From Balanoglossus misakiensis (Eukaryota > Hemichordata), in the NCBI GenBank assembly GCA_040954595.2, contig CM082580.2, positions 12,834,001 through 12,898,000 of the forward strand: DNA of 64,000 bases. Reading direction: 5' to 3'. A program made the position numbers and the translations under genes. Below the pieces are notes generated by a model, which saw only the letters and a list, made by a program, of their open reading frames with translations, had not been told where the DNA came from and did not search any database. Below are positions 35,801 through 50,800 of this stretch, in pieces (positions within the stretch are counted from its first letter, which is position 1; each line of letters begins with the position of its first letter).

Positions 35801-38800
35801 GCTCAGGAAATCATCAAAAAATGACAATTTTTCGACTTTGCGGAAAATCAAAATTTGGCCGATTTTTGAAAAAAACCATGGGTTATAGCTCAGGAAATCA
35901 TCAAAAAATGACAATTTTTCGACTTTGCGGAAAATCAAAATTTGGCCGATTTTTGAAAAAAACCATGGGTTATAGCTCAGGAAATCATCAAAAAATGACA
36001 ATTTTTCGACTTTGCGGAAAATCAAAATTTGGCCGATTTTTGAAAAAAACCATGGGTTATAGCTCAGGAAATCATCAAAAAATGACAATTTTTCGACTTT
36101 GCGGAAAATCAAAATTTGGCCGATTTTTGAAAAAAACCATGGGTTATAGCTCAGGAAATCATCAAAAAATGACAATTTTTCGACTTTGCGGAAAATCAAA
36201 ATTTGGCCGATTTTTGAAAAAAACCATGGGTTATAGCTCAGGAAATCATCAAAAAATGACAATTTTTCGACTTTGCGGAAAATCAAAATTTGGCCGATTT
36301 TTGAAAAAAACCATGGGTTATAGCTCAGGAAATCATCAAAAAATGACAATTTTTCGACTTTGCGGAAAATCAAAATTTGGCCGATTTTTGAAAAAAACCA
36401 TGGGTTATAGCTCAGGAAATCATCAAAAAATGACAATTTTTCGACTTTGCGGAAAATCAAAATTTGGCCGATTTTTGAAAAAAACCATGGGTTATAGCTC
36501 AGGAAATCATCAAAAAATGACAATTTTTCGACTTTGCGGAAAATCAAAATTTGGCCGATTTTTGAAAAAAACCATGGGTTATAGCTCAGGAAATCATCAA
36601 AAAATGACAATTTTTCGACTTTGCGGAAAATCAAAATTTGGCCGATTTTTGAAAAAAACCATGGGTTATAGCTCAGGAAATCATCAAAAAATGACAATTT
36701 TTCGACTTTGCGGAAAATCAAAATTTGGCCGATTTTTGAAAAAAACCATGGGTTATAGCTCAGGAAATCATCAAAAAATGACAATTTTTCGACTTTGCGG
36801 AAAATCAAAATTTGGCCGATTTTTGAAAAAAACCATGGGTTATAGCTCAGGAAATCATCAAAAAATGACAATTTTTCGACTTTGCGGAAAATCAAAATTT
36901 GGCCGATTTTTGAAAAAAACCATGGGTTATAGCTCAGGAAATCATCAAAAAATGACAATTTTTCGACTTTGCGGAAAATCAAAATTTGGCCGATTTTTGA
37001 AAAAAACCATGGGTTATAGCTCAGGAAATCATCAAAAAATGACAATTTTTCGACTTTGCGGAAAATCAAAATTTGGCCGATTTTTGAAAAAAACCATGGG
37101 TTATAGCTCAGGAAATCATCAAAAAATGACAATTTTTCGACTTTGCGGAAAATCAAAATTTGGCCGATTTTTGAAAAAAACCATGGGTTATAGCTCAGGA
37201 AATCATCAAAAAATGACAATTTTTCGACTTTGCGGAAAATCAAAATTTGGCCGATTTTTGAAAAAAACCATGGGTTATAGCTCAGGAAATCATCAAAAAA
37301 TGACAATTTTTCGACTTTGCGGAAAATCAAAATTTGGCCGATTTTTGAAAAAAACCATGGGTTATAGCTCAGGAAATCATCAAAAAATGACAATTTTTCG
37401 ACTTTGCGGAAAATCAAAATTTGGCCGATTTTTGAAAAAAACCATGGGTTATAGCTCAGGAAATCATCAAAAAATGACAATTTTTCGACTTTGCGGAAAT
37501 TTCAAAATTTGGCCGATTTTTGAAAAAACCATGGGTTATAGCTCAGGAAATCATCAAAAAATGACAATTTTTCGACTTTGCGGAAAATCAAAATTTGGCC
37601 GATTTTTGAAAAAAACCATGGGTTATAGCTCAGGAAATCATCAAAAAATGACAATTTTTCGACTTTGCGGAAAATCAAAATTTGGCCGATTTTTGAAAAA
37701 AACCATGGGTTATAGCTCAGGAAATCATCAAAAAATGACAATTTTTCGACTTTGCGGAAAATCAAAATTTGGCCGATTTTTGAAAAAAACCATGGGTTAT
37801 AGCTCAGGAAATCATCAAAAAATGACAATTTTTCGACTTTGCGGAAAATCAAAATTTGGCCGATTTTTGAAAAAAACCATGGGTTATAGCTCAGGAAATC
37901 ATCAAAAAATGACAATTTTTCGACTTTGCGGAAAATCAAAATTTGGCCGATTTTTGAAAAAAACCATGGGTTATAGCTCAGGAAATCATCAAAAAATGAC
38001 AATTTTTCGACTTTGCGGAAAATCAAAATTTGGCCGATTTTTGAAAAAAACCATGGGTTATAGCTCAGGAAATCATCAAAAAATGACAATTTTTCGACTT
38101 TGCGGAAAATCAAAATTTGGCCGATTTTTGAAAAAAACCATGGGTTATAGCTCAGGAAATCATCAAAAAATGACAATTTTTCGACTTTGCGGAAAATCAA
38201 AATTTGGCCGATTTTTGAAAAAAACCATGGGTTATAGCTCAGGAAATCATCAAAAAATGACAATTTTTCGACTTTGCGGAAAATCAAAATTTGGCCGATT
38301 TTTGAAAAAAACCATGGGTTATAGCTCAGGAAATCATCAAAAAATGACAATTTTTCGACTTTGCGGAAAATCAAAATTTGGCCGATTTTTGAAAAAAACC
38401 ATGGGTTATAGCTCAGGAAATCATCAAAAAATGACAATTTTTCGACTTTGCGGAAAATCAAAATTTGGCCGATTTTTGAAAAAAACCATGGGTTATAGCT
38501 CAGGAAATCATCAAAAAATGACAATTTTTCGACTTTGCGGAAAATCAAAATTTGGCCGATTTTTGAAAAAAACCATGGGTTATAGCTCAGGAAATCATCA
38601 AAAAATGACAATTTTTCGACTTTGCGGAAAATCAAAATTTGGCCGATTTTTGAAAAAAACCATGGGTTATAGCTCAGGAAATCATCAAAAAATGACAATT
38701 TTTCGACTTTGCGGAAAATCAAAATTTGGCCGATTTTTGAAAAAAACCATGGGTTATAGCTCAGGAAATCATCAAAAAATGACAATTTTTCGACTTTGCG

Positions 38801-41800
38801 GAAAATCAAAATTTGGCCGATTTTTGAAAAAAACCATGGGTTATAGCTCAGGAAATCATCAAAAAATGACAATTTTTCGACTTTGCGGAAAATCAAAATT
38901 TGGCCGATTTTTGAAAAAAACCATGGGTTATAGCTCAGGAAATCATCAAAAAATGACAATTTTTCGACTTTGCGGAAAATCAAAATTTGGCCGATTTTTG
39001 AAAAAAACCATGGGTTATAGCTCAGGAAATCATCAAAAAATGACAATTTTTCGACTTTGCGGAAAATCAAAATTTGGCCGATTTTTGAAAAAAACCATGG
39101 GTTATAGCTCAGGAAATCATCAAAAAATGACAATTTTTCGACTTTGCGGAAAATCAAAATTTGGCCGATTTTTGAAAAAAACCATGGGTTATAGCTCAGG
39201 AAATCATCAAAAAATGACAATTTTTCGACTTTGCGGAAAATCAAAATTTGGCCGATTTTTGAAAAAAACCATGGGTTATAGCTCAGGAAATCATCAAAAA
39301 ATGACAATTTTTCGACTTTGCGGAAAATCAAAATTTGGCCGATTTTTGAAAAAAACCATGGGTTATAGCTCAGGAAATCATCAAAAAATGACAATTTTTC
39401 GACTTTGCGGAAAATCAAAATTTGGCCGATTTTTGAAAAAAACCATGGGTTATAGCTCAGGAAATCATCAAAAAATGACAATTTTTCGACTTTGCGGAAA
39501 ATCAAAATTTGGCCGATTTTTGAAAAAAACCATGGGTTATAGCTCAGGAAATCATCAAAAAATGACAATTTTTCGACTTTGCGGAAAATCAAAATTTGGC
39601 CGATTTTTGAAAAAAACCATGGGTTATAGCTCAGGAAATCATCAAAAAATGACAATTTTTCGACTTTGCGGAAAATCAAAATTTGGCCGATTTTTGAAAA
39701 AACCATGGGTTATAGCTCAGGAAATCATCAAAAAATGACAATTTTTCGACTTTGCGGAAAATCAAAATTTGGCCGATTTTTGAAAAAAACCATGGGTTAT
39801 AGCTCAGGAAATCATCAAAAAATGACAATTTTTCGACTTTGCGGAAAATCAAAATTTGGCCGATTTTTGAAAAAAACCATGGGTTATAGCTCAGGAAATC
39901 ATCAAAAAATGACAATTTTTCGACTTTGCGGAAAATCAAAATTTGGCCGATTTTTGAAAAAAACCATGGGTTATAGCTCAGGAAATCATCAAAAAATGAC
40001 AATTTTTCGACTTTGCGGAAAATCAAAATTTGGCCGATTTTTGAAAAAAACCATGGGTTATAGCTCAGGAAATCATCAAAAAATGACAATTTTTCGACTT
40101 TGCGGAAAATCAAAATTTGGCCGATTTTTGAAAAAAACCATGGGTTATAGCTCAGGAAATCATCAAAAAATGACAATTTTTCGACTTTGCGGAAAATCAA
40201 AATTTGGCCGATTTTTGAAAAAAACCATGGGTTATAGCTCAGGAAATCATCAAAAAATGACAATTTTTCGACTTTGCGGAAAATCAAAATTTGGCCGATT
40301 TTTGAAAAAAACCATGGGTTATAGCTCAGGAAATCATCAAAAAATGACAATTTTTCGACTTTGCGGAAAATCAAAATTTGGCCGATTTTTGAAAAAAACC
40401 ATGGGTTATAGCTCAGGAAATCATCAAAAAATGACAATTTTTCGACTTTGCGGAAAATCAAAATTTGGCCGATTTTTGAAAAAAACCATGGGTTATAGCT
40501 CAGGAAATCATCAAAAAATGACAATTTTTCGACTTTGCGGAAAATCAAAATTTGGCCGATTTTTGAAAAAAACCATGGGTTATAGCTCAGGAAATCATCA
40601 AAAAATGACAATTTTTCGACTTTGCGGAATTTTCAAAATTTGGCCATTTTTGAAAAAACCATGGCTCTCACGGATGTTATAGCTCATGAAAATCGTCAAA
40701 AAATGACAATTTTTCGACTTTGCGGAATTTCAAAATTTGGCCGATTTTTGAAAAAATCATGGGTTATAGCTCATGAAAATCGTCAAAAAATGACAATTTT
40801 TCGACTTTGCGGAAAATTCAAAATTTGGCCGATTTTTGAAAAAACCATGGGTTATAGCTCAGGAAATCATCAAAAAATGACAATTTTTCGACTTTGCGGA
40901 AAATCAAAATTTGGCCGATTTTTGAAAAAAACCATGGGTTATAGCTCAGGAAATCATCAAAAAATGACAATTTTTCGACTTTGCGGAAAATCAAAATTTG
41001 GCCGATTTTTGAAAAAAACCATGGGTTATAGCTCAGGAAATCATCAAAAAATGACAATTTTTCGACTTTGCGGAAAATCAAAATTTGGCCGATTTTTGAA
41101 AAAAACCATGGGTTATAGCTCAGGAAATCATCAAAAAATGACAATTTTTCGACTTTGCGGAAAATCAAAATTTGGCCGATTTTTGAAAAAAACCATGGGT
41201 TATAGCTCAGGAAATCATCAAAAAATGACAATTTTTCGACTTTGCGGAAAATCAAAATTTGGCCGATTTTTGAAAAAAACCATGGGTTATAGCTCAGGAA
41301 ATCATCAAAAAATGACAATTTTTCGACTTTGCGGAAAATCAAAATTTGGCCGATTTTTGAAAAAAACCATGGGTTATAGCTCAGGAAATCATCAAAAAAT
41401 GACAATTTTTCGACTTTGCGGAAAATCAAAATTTGGCCGATTTTTGAAAAAAACCATGGGTTATAGCTCAGGAAATCATCAAAAAATGACAATTTTTCGA
41501 CTTTGCGGAAAATCAAAATTTGGCCGATTTTTGAAAAAAACCATGGGTTATAGCTCAGGAAATCATCAAAAAATGACAATTTTTCGACTTTGCGGAAAAT
41601 CAAAATTTGGCCGATTTTTGAAAAAAACCATGGGTTATAGCTCAGGAAATCATCAAAAAATGACAATTTTTCGACTTTGCGGAAAATCAAAATTTGGCCG
41701 ATTTTTGAAAAAAACCATGGGTTATAGCTCAGGAAATCATCAAAAAATGACAATTTTTCGACTTTGCGGAAAATCAAAATTTGGCCGATTTTTGAAAAAA

Positions 41801-44800
41801 ACCATGGGTTATAGCTCAGGAAATCATCAAAAAATGACAATTTTTCGACTTTGCGGAAAATCAAAATTTGGCCGATTTTTGAAAAAAACCATGGGTTATA
41901 GCTCAGGAAATCATCAAAAAATGACAATTTTTCGACTTTGCGGAAAATCAAAATTTGGCCGATTTTTGAAAAAAACCATGGGTTATAGCTCAGGAAATCA
42001 TCAAAAAATGACAATTTTTCGACTTTGCGGAAAATCAAAATTTGGCCGATTTTTGAAAAAAACCATGGGTTATAGCTCAGGAAATCATCAAAAAATGACA
42101 ATTTTTCGACTTTGCGGAAAATCAAATTTGGCCGATTTTTGAAAAAAACCATGGGTTATAGCTCAGGAAATCATCAAAAAATGACAATTTTTCGACTTTG
42201 CGGAAAATCAAAATTTGGCCGATTTTTGAAAAAAACCATGGGTTATAGCTCAGGAAATCATCAAAAAATGACAATTTTTCGACTTTGCGGAAAATCAAAA
42301 TTTGGCCGATTTTTGAAAAAAACCATGGGTTATAGCTCAGGAAATCATCAAAAAATGACAATTTTTCGACTTTGCGGAAAATCAAAATTTGGCCGATTTT
42401 TGAAAAAAACCATGGGTTATAGCTCAGGAAATCATCAAAAAATGACAATTTTTCGACTTTGCGGAAAATCAAAATTTGGCCGATTTTTGAAAAAAACCAT
42501 GGGTTATAGCTCAGGAAATCATCAAAAAATGACAATTTTTCGACTTTGCGGAAAATCAAAATTTGGCCGATTTTTGAAAAAAACCATGGGTTATAGCTCA
42601 GGAAATCATCAAAAAATGACAATTTTTCGACTTTGCGGAAAATCAAAATTTGGCCGATTTTTGAAAAAAACCATGGGTTATAGCTCAGGAAATCATCAAA
42701 AAATGACAATTTTTCGACTTTGCGGAAAATCAAAATTTGGCCGATTTTTGAAAAAAACCATGGGTTATAGCTCAGGAAATCATCAAAAAATGACAATTTT
42801 TCGACTTTGCGGAAAATCAAAATTTGGCCGATTTTTGAAAAAAACCATGGGTTATAGCTCAGGAAATCATCAAAAAATGACAATTTTTCGACTTTGCGGA
42901 AAATCAAAATTTGGCCGATTTTTGAAAAAAACCATGGGTTATAGCTCAGGAAATCATCAAAAAATGACAATTTTTCGACTTTGCGGAAAATCAAAATTTG
43001 GCCGATTTTTGAAAAAAACCATGGGTTATAGCTCAGGAAATCATCAAAAAATGACAATTTTTCGACTTTGCGGAAAATCAAAATTTGGCCGATTTTTGAA
43101 AAAAACCATGGGTTATAGCTCAGGAAATCATCAAAAAATGACAATTTTTCGACTTTGCGGAAAATCAAAATTTGGCCGATTTTTGAAAAAAACCATGGGT
43201 TATAGCTCAGGAAATCATCAAAAAATGACAATTTTTCGACTTTGCGGAAAATCAAAATTTGGCCGATTTTTGAAAAAAACCATGGGTTATAGCTCAGGAA
43301 ATCATCAAAAAATGACAATTTTTCGACTTTGCGGAAAATCAAAATTTGGCCGATTTTTGAAAAAAACCATGGGTTATAGCTCAGGAAATCATCAAAAAAT
43401 GACAATTTTTCGACTTTGCGGAAAATCAAAATTTGGCCGATTTTTGAAAAAAACCATGGGTTATAGCTCAGGAAATCATCAAAAAATGACAATTTTTCGA
43501 CTTTGCGGAAAATCAAAATTTGGCCGATTTTTGAAAAAAACCATGGGTTATAGCTCAGGAAATCATCAAAAAATGACAATTTTTCGACTTTGCGGAAAAT
43601 CAAAATTTGGCCGATTTTTGAAAAAAACCATGGGTTATAGCTCAGGAAATCATCAAAAAATGACAATTTTTCGACTTTGCGGAAAATCAAAATTTGGCCG
43701 ATTTTTGAAAAAAACCATGGGTTATAGCTCAGGAAATCATCAAAAAATGACAATTTTTCGACTTTGCGGAAAATCAAAATTTGGCCGATTTTTGAAAAAA
43801 ACCATGGGTTATAGCTCAGGAAATCATCAAAAAATGACAATTTTTCGACTTTGCGGAAAATCAAAATTTGGCCGATTTTTGAAAAAAACCATGGGTTATA
43901 GCTCAGGAAATCATCAAAAAATGACAATTTTTCGACTTTGCGGAAAATCAAAATTTGGCCGATTTTTGAAAAAAACCATGGGTTATAGCTCAGGAAATCA
44001 TCAAAAAATGACAATTTTTCGACTTTGCGGAAAATCAAAATTTGGCCGATTTTTGAAAAAAACCATGGGTTATAGCTCAGGAAATCATCAAAAAATGACA
44101 ATTTTTCGACTTTGCGGAAAATCAAAATTTGGCCGATTTTTGAAAAAAACCATGGGTTATAGCTCAGGAAATCATCAAAAAATGACAATTTTTCGACTTT
44201 GCGGAAAATCAAAATTTGGCCGATTTTTGAAAAAAACCATGGGTTATAGCTCAGGAAATCATCAAAAAATGACAATTTTTCGACTTTGCGGAAAATCAAA
44301 ATTTGGCCGATTTTTGAAAAAAACCATGGGTTATAGCTCAGGAAATCATCAAAAAATGACAATTTTTCGACTTTGCGGAAAATCAAAATTTGGCCGATTT
44401 TTGAAAAAAACCATGGGTTATAGCTCAGGAAATCATCAAAAAATGACAATTTTTCGACTTTGCGGAAAATCAAAATTTGGCCGATTTTTGAAAAAAACCA
44501 TGGGTTATAGCTCAGGAAATCATCAAAAAATGACAATTTTTCGACTTTGCGGAAAATCAAAATTTGGCCGATTTTTGAAAAAAACCATGGGTTATAGCTC
44601 AGGAAATCATCAAAAAATGACAATTTTTCGACTTTGCGGAAAATCAAAATTTGGCCGATTTTTGAAAAAAACCATGGGTTATAGCTCAGGAAATCATCAA
44701 AAAATGACAATTTTTCGACTTTGCGGAAAATCAAAATTTGGCCGATTTTTGAAAAAAACCATGGGTTATAGCTCAGGAAATCATCAAAAAATGACAATTT

Positions 44801-47800
44801 TTCGACTTTGCGGAAAATCAAAATTTGGCCGATTTTTGAAAAAAACCATGGGTTATAGCTCAGGAAATCATCAAAAAATGACAATTTTTCGACTTTGCGG
44901 AAAATCAAAATTTGGCCGATTTTTGAAAAAAACCATGGGTTATAGCTCAGGAAATCATCAAAAAATGACAATTTTTCGACTTTGCGGAAAATCAAAATTT
45001 GGCCGATTTTTGAAAAAAACCATGGGTTATAGCTCAGGAAATCATCAAAAAATGACAATTTTTCGACTTTGCGGAAAATCAAAATTTGGCCGATTTTTGA
45101 AAAAAACCATGGGTTATAGCTCAGGAAATCATCAAAAAATGACAATTTTTCGACTTTGCGGAAAATCAAAATTTGGCCGATTTTTGAAAAAACCATGGGT
45201 TATAGCTCAGGAAATCATCAAAAAATGACAATTTTTCGACTTTGCGGAAAATCAAAATTTGGCCGATTTTTGAAAAAAACCATGGGTTATAGCTCAGGAA
45301 ATCATCAAAAAATGACAATTTTTCGACTTTGCGGAAAATCAAAATTTGGCCGATTTTTGAAAAAAACCATGGGTTATAGCTCAGGAAATCATCAAAAAAT
45401 GACAATTTTTCGACTTTGCGGAAAATCAAAATTTGGCCGATTTTTGAAAAAAACCATGGGTTATAGCTCAGGAAATCATCAAAAAATGACAATTTTTCGA
45501 CTTTGCGGAAAATCAAAATTTGGCCGATTTTTGAAAAAAACCATGGGTTATAGCTCAGGAAATCATCAAAAAATGACAATTTTTCGACTTTGCGGAAAAT
45601 CAAAATTTGGCCGATTTTTGAAAAAAACCATGGGTTATAGCTCAGGAAATCATCAAAAAATGACAATTTTTCGACTTTGCGGAAAATCAAAATTTGGCCG
45701 ATTTTTGAAAAAAACCATGGGTTATAGCTCAGGAAATCATCAAAAAATGACAATTTTTCGACTTTGCGGAAAATCAAAATTTGGCCGATTTTTGAAAAAA
45801 CCATGGGTTATAGCTCAGGAAATCATCAAAAAATGACAATTTTTCGACTTTGCGGAAAATCAAAATTTGGCCGATTTTTGAAAAAAACCATGGGTTATAG
45901 CTCAGGAAATCATCAAAAAATGACAATTTTTCGACTTTGCGGAAAATCAAAATTTGGCCGATTTTTGAAAAAAACCATGGGTTATAGCTCAGGAAATCAT
46001 CAAAAAATGACAATTTTTCGACTTTGCGGAAAATCAAAATTTGGCCGATTTTTGAAAAAAACCATGGGTTATAGCTCAGGAAATCATCAAAAAATGACAA
46101 TTTTTCGACTTTGCGGAAAATCAAAATTTGGCCGATTTTTGAAAAAAACCATGGGTTATAGCTCAGGAAATCATCAAAAAATGACAATTTTTCGACTTTG
46201 CGGAAAATCAAAATTTGGCCGATTTTTGAAAAAAACCATGGGTTATAGCTCAGGAAATCATCAAAAAATGACAATTTTTCGACTTTGCGGAAAATCAAAA
46301 TTTGGCCGATTTTTGAAAAAAACCATGGGTTATAGCTCAGGAAATCATCAAAAAATGACAATTTTTCGACTTTGCGGAAAATCAAAATTTGGCCGATTTT
46401 TGAAAAAAACCATGGGTTATAGCTCAGGAAATCATCAAAAAATGACAATTTTTCGACTTTGCGGAAAATCAAAATTTGGCCGATTTTTGAAAAAAACCAT
46501 GGGTTATAGCTCAGGAAATCATCAAAAAATGACAATTTTTCGACTTTGCGGAAAATCAAAATTTGGCCGATTTTTGAAAAAAACCATGGGTTATAGCTCA
46601 GGAAATCATCAAAAAATGACAATTTTTCGACTTTGCGGAAAATCAAAATTTGGCCGATTTTTGAAAAAAACCATGGGTTATAGCTCAGGAAATCATCAAA
46701 AAATGACAATTTTTCGACTTTGCGGAAAATCAAAATTTGGCCGATTTTTGAAAAAAACCATGGGTTATAGCTCAGGAAATCATCAAAAAATGACAATTTT
46801 TCGACTTTGCGGAAAATCAAAATTTGGCCGATTTTTGAAAAAACCATGGGTTATAGCTCAGGAAATCATCAAAAAATGACAATTTTTCGACTTTGCGGAA
46901 AATCAAAATTTGGCCGATTTTTGAAAAAAACCATGGGTTATAGCTCAGGAAATCATCAAAAAATGACAATTTTTCGACTTTGCGGAAAATCAAAATTTGG
47001 CCGATTTTTGAAAAAAACCATGGGTTATAGCTCAGGAAATCATCAAAAAATGACAATTTTTCGACTTTGCGGAAAATCAAAATTTGGCCGATTTTTGAAA
47101 AAAACCATGGGTTATAGCTCAGGAAATCATCAAAAAATGACAATTTTTCGACTTTGCGGAAAATCAAAATTTGGCCGATTTTTGAAAAAAACCATGGGTT
47201 ATAGCTCAGGAAATCATCAAAAAATGACAATTTTTCGACTTTGCGGAAAATCAAAATTTGGCCGATTTTTGAAAAAAACCATGGGTTATAGCTCAGGAAA
47301 TCATCAAAAAATGACAATTTTTCGACTTTGCGGAAAATCAAAATTTGGCCGATTTTTGAAAAAAACCATGGGTTATAGCTCAGGAAATCATCAAAAAATG
47401 ACAATTTTTCGACTTTGCGGAAAATCAAAATTTGGCCGATTTTTGAAAAAAACCATGGGTTATAGCTCAGGAAATCATCAAAAAATGACAATTTTTCGAC
47501 TTTGCGGAAAATCAAAATTTGGCCGATTTTTGAAAAAAACCATGGGTTATAGCTCAGGAAATCATCAAAAAATGACAATTTTTCGACTTTGCGGAAAATC
47601 AAAATTTGGCCGATTTTTGAAAAAAACCATGGGTTATAGCTCAGGAAATCATCAAAAAATGACAATTTTCGACTTTGCGGAAAATCAAAATTTGGCCGAT
47701 TTTTGAAAAAAACCATGGGTTATAGCTCAGGAAATCATCAAAAAATGACAATTTTTCGACTTTGCGGAAAATCAAAATTTGGCCGATTTTTGAAAAAAAC

Positions 47801-50800
47801 CATGGGTTATAGCTCAGGAAATCATCAAAAAATGACAATTTTTCGACTTTGCGGAAAATCAAAATTTGGCCGATTTTTGAAAAAAACCATGGGTTATAGC
47901 TCAGGAAATCATCAAAAAATGACAATTTTTCGACTTTGCGGAAAATCAAAAATTTGGCCGATTTTTGAAAAAAACCATGGGTTATAGCTCAGGAAATCAT
48001 CAAAAAATGACAATTTTTCGACTTTGCGGAAAATCAAAATTTGGCCGATTTTTGAAAAAAACCATGGGTTATAGCTCAGGAAATCATCAAAAAATGACAA
48101 TTTTTCGACTTTGCGGAAAATCAAAATTTGGCCGATTTTTGAAAAAAACCATGGGTTATAGCTCAGGAAATCATCAAAAAATGACAATTTTTCGACTTTG
48201 CGGAAAATCAAAATTTGGCCGATTTTTGAAAAAAACCATGGGTTATAGCTCAGGAAATCATCAAAAAATGACAATTTTTCGACTTTGCGGAAAATCAAAA
48301 TTTGGCCGATTTTTGAAAAAAACCATGGGTTATAGCTCAGGAAATCATCAAAAAATGACAATTTTTCGACTTTGCGGAAAATCAAAATTTGGCCGATTTT
48401 TGAAAAAAACCATGGGTTATAGCTCAGGAAATCATCAAAAAATGACAATTTTTCGACTTTGCGGAAAATCAAAATTTGGCCGATTTTTGAAAAAAACCAT
48501 GGGTTATAGCTCAGGAAATCATCAAAAATGACAATTTTTTCGACTTTGCGGAAAATCAAAATTTGGCCGATTTTTGAAAAAAACCATGGGTTATAGCTCA
48601 GGAAATCATCAAAAAATGACAATTTTTCGACTTTGCGGAAAATCAAAATTTGGCCGATTTTTGAAAAAACCATGGGTTATAGCTCAGGAAATCATCAAAA
48701 AATGACAATTTTTCGACTTTGCGGAAAATCAAAATTTGGCCGATTTTTGAAAAAAACCATGGGTTATAGCTCAGGAAAATCATCAAAAAATGACAATTTT
48801 TCGACTTTGCGGAAAATCAAAATTTGGCCGATTTTTGAAAAAAACCATGGGTTATAGCTCAGGAAATCATCAAAAAATGACAATTTTTCGACTTTGCGGA
48901 AAATCAAAATTTGGCCGATTTTTGAAAAAAACCATGGGTTATAGCTCAGGAAATCATCAAAAAATGACAATTTTTCGACTTTGCGGAAAATCAAAATTTG
49001 GCCGATTTTTGAAAAAAACCATGGGTTATAGCTCAGGAAATCATCAAAAAATGACAATTTTTCGACTTTGCGGAAAATCAAAATTTGGCCGATTTTTGAA
49101 AAAAACCATGGGTTATAGCTCAGGAAATCATCAAAAAATGACAATTTTTCGACTTTGCGGAAAATCAAAATTTGGCCGATTTTTGAAAAAAACCATGGGT
49201 TATAGCTCAGGAAATCATCAAAAAATGACAATTTTTCGACTTTGCGGAAAATCAAAATTTGGCCGATTTTTGAAAAAAACCATGGGTTATAGCTCAGGAA
49301 ATCATCAAAAAATGACAATTTTTCGACTTTGCGGAAAATCAAAATTTGGCCGATTTTTGAAAAAAACCATGGGTTATAGCTCAGGAAATCATCAAAAAAT
49401 GACAATTTTTCGACTTTGCGGAAAATCAAAATTTGGCCGATTTTTGAAAAAACCATGGGTTATAGCTCAGGAAATCATCAAAAAATGACAATTTTTCGAC
49501 TTTGCGGAAAATCAAAATTTGGCCGATTTTTGAAAAAAACCATGGGTTATAGCTCAGGAAATCATCAAAAAATGACAATTTTTCGACTTTGCGGAAAATC
49601 AAAATTTGGCCGATTTTTGAAAAAAACCATGGGTTATAGCTCAGGAAATCATCAAAAAATGACAATTTTTCGACTTTGCGGAAAATCAAATTTGGCGATT
49701 TGAAAAAAACCATGGGTTATAGCTCAGGAAATCATCAAAAAATGACAATTTTTCGACTTTGCGGAAAATCAAAATTTGGCCGATTTTTGAAAAAAACCAT
49801 GGGTTATAGCTCAGGAAATCATCAAAAAATGACAATTTTTCGACTTTGCGGAAAATCAAAATTTGGCCGATTTTTGAAAAAAACCATGGGTTATAGCTCA
49901 GGAAATCATCAAAAAATGACAATTTTCGACTTTGCGGAAAATCAAAATTTGGCCGATTTTTGAAAAAAACCATGGGTTATAGCTCAGGAAATCATCAAAA
50001 AATGACAATTTTTCGACTTTGCGGAAAATCAAAATTTGGCCGATTTTTGAAAAAAACCATGGGTTATAGCTCAGGAAATCATCAAAAAATGACAATTTTT
50101 CGACTTTGCGGAAAATCAAAATTGGCCGATTTTTGAAAAAANNNNNNNNNNNNNNNNNNNNNNNNNNNNNNNNNNNNNNNNNNNNNNNNNNNNNNNNNNN
50201 NNNNNNNNNNNNNNNNNNNNNNNNNNNNNNNNNNNNNNNNNCGGGGGGGACTCTTGCGGAAAATCAAAATTTGGCCGATTTTTGAAAAAAAACCATGGGT
50301 TATAGCTCAGGAAATCATCAAAAAATGACAATTTTTTCGACCTTTGCGGAAAATCAAAATTTGGGCCGATTTTTGAAAAAAACCATGGGTTATAGCTCAG
50401 GAAATCATCAAAAAATGACAATTTTTCGACTTTGCGGAAAATGAAAATTTCGCCGATTTTTGAAAAAAACATGGGTTATAGCTCAGGAAATCATCAAAAA
50501 ATGACAATTTTTCGACTTTGCGGAAAATCAAAATTTGGCCGATTTTTGAAAAAAACCATGGGTTATAGCTCAGGAAATCATCAAAAAATGACAATTTTTC
50601 GACTTTGCGGAAAATCAAAATTTGGCCGATTTTTGAAAAAAACCATGGGTTATAGCTCAGGAAATCATCAAAAAATGACAATTTTCGACTTTGCGGAAAA
50701 TCAAAATTTGGCCGATTTTTGAAAAAAACCATGGGTTATAGCTCAGGAAATCATCAAAAAATGACAATTTTTCGACTTTGCGGAAAATCAAAATTTGGCC

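Noticed and set aside
35647-39738. Giant plus-strand open frames (also 42,112-45,228 and 53,127-57,068) as repeat-protein genes
   Set aside because: They lie wholly in satellite DNA inside an intron, are mirrored by equally long minus-strand frames, and start and stop at random one-base indels of the A-run.
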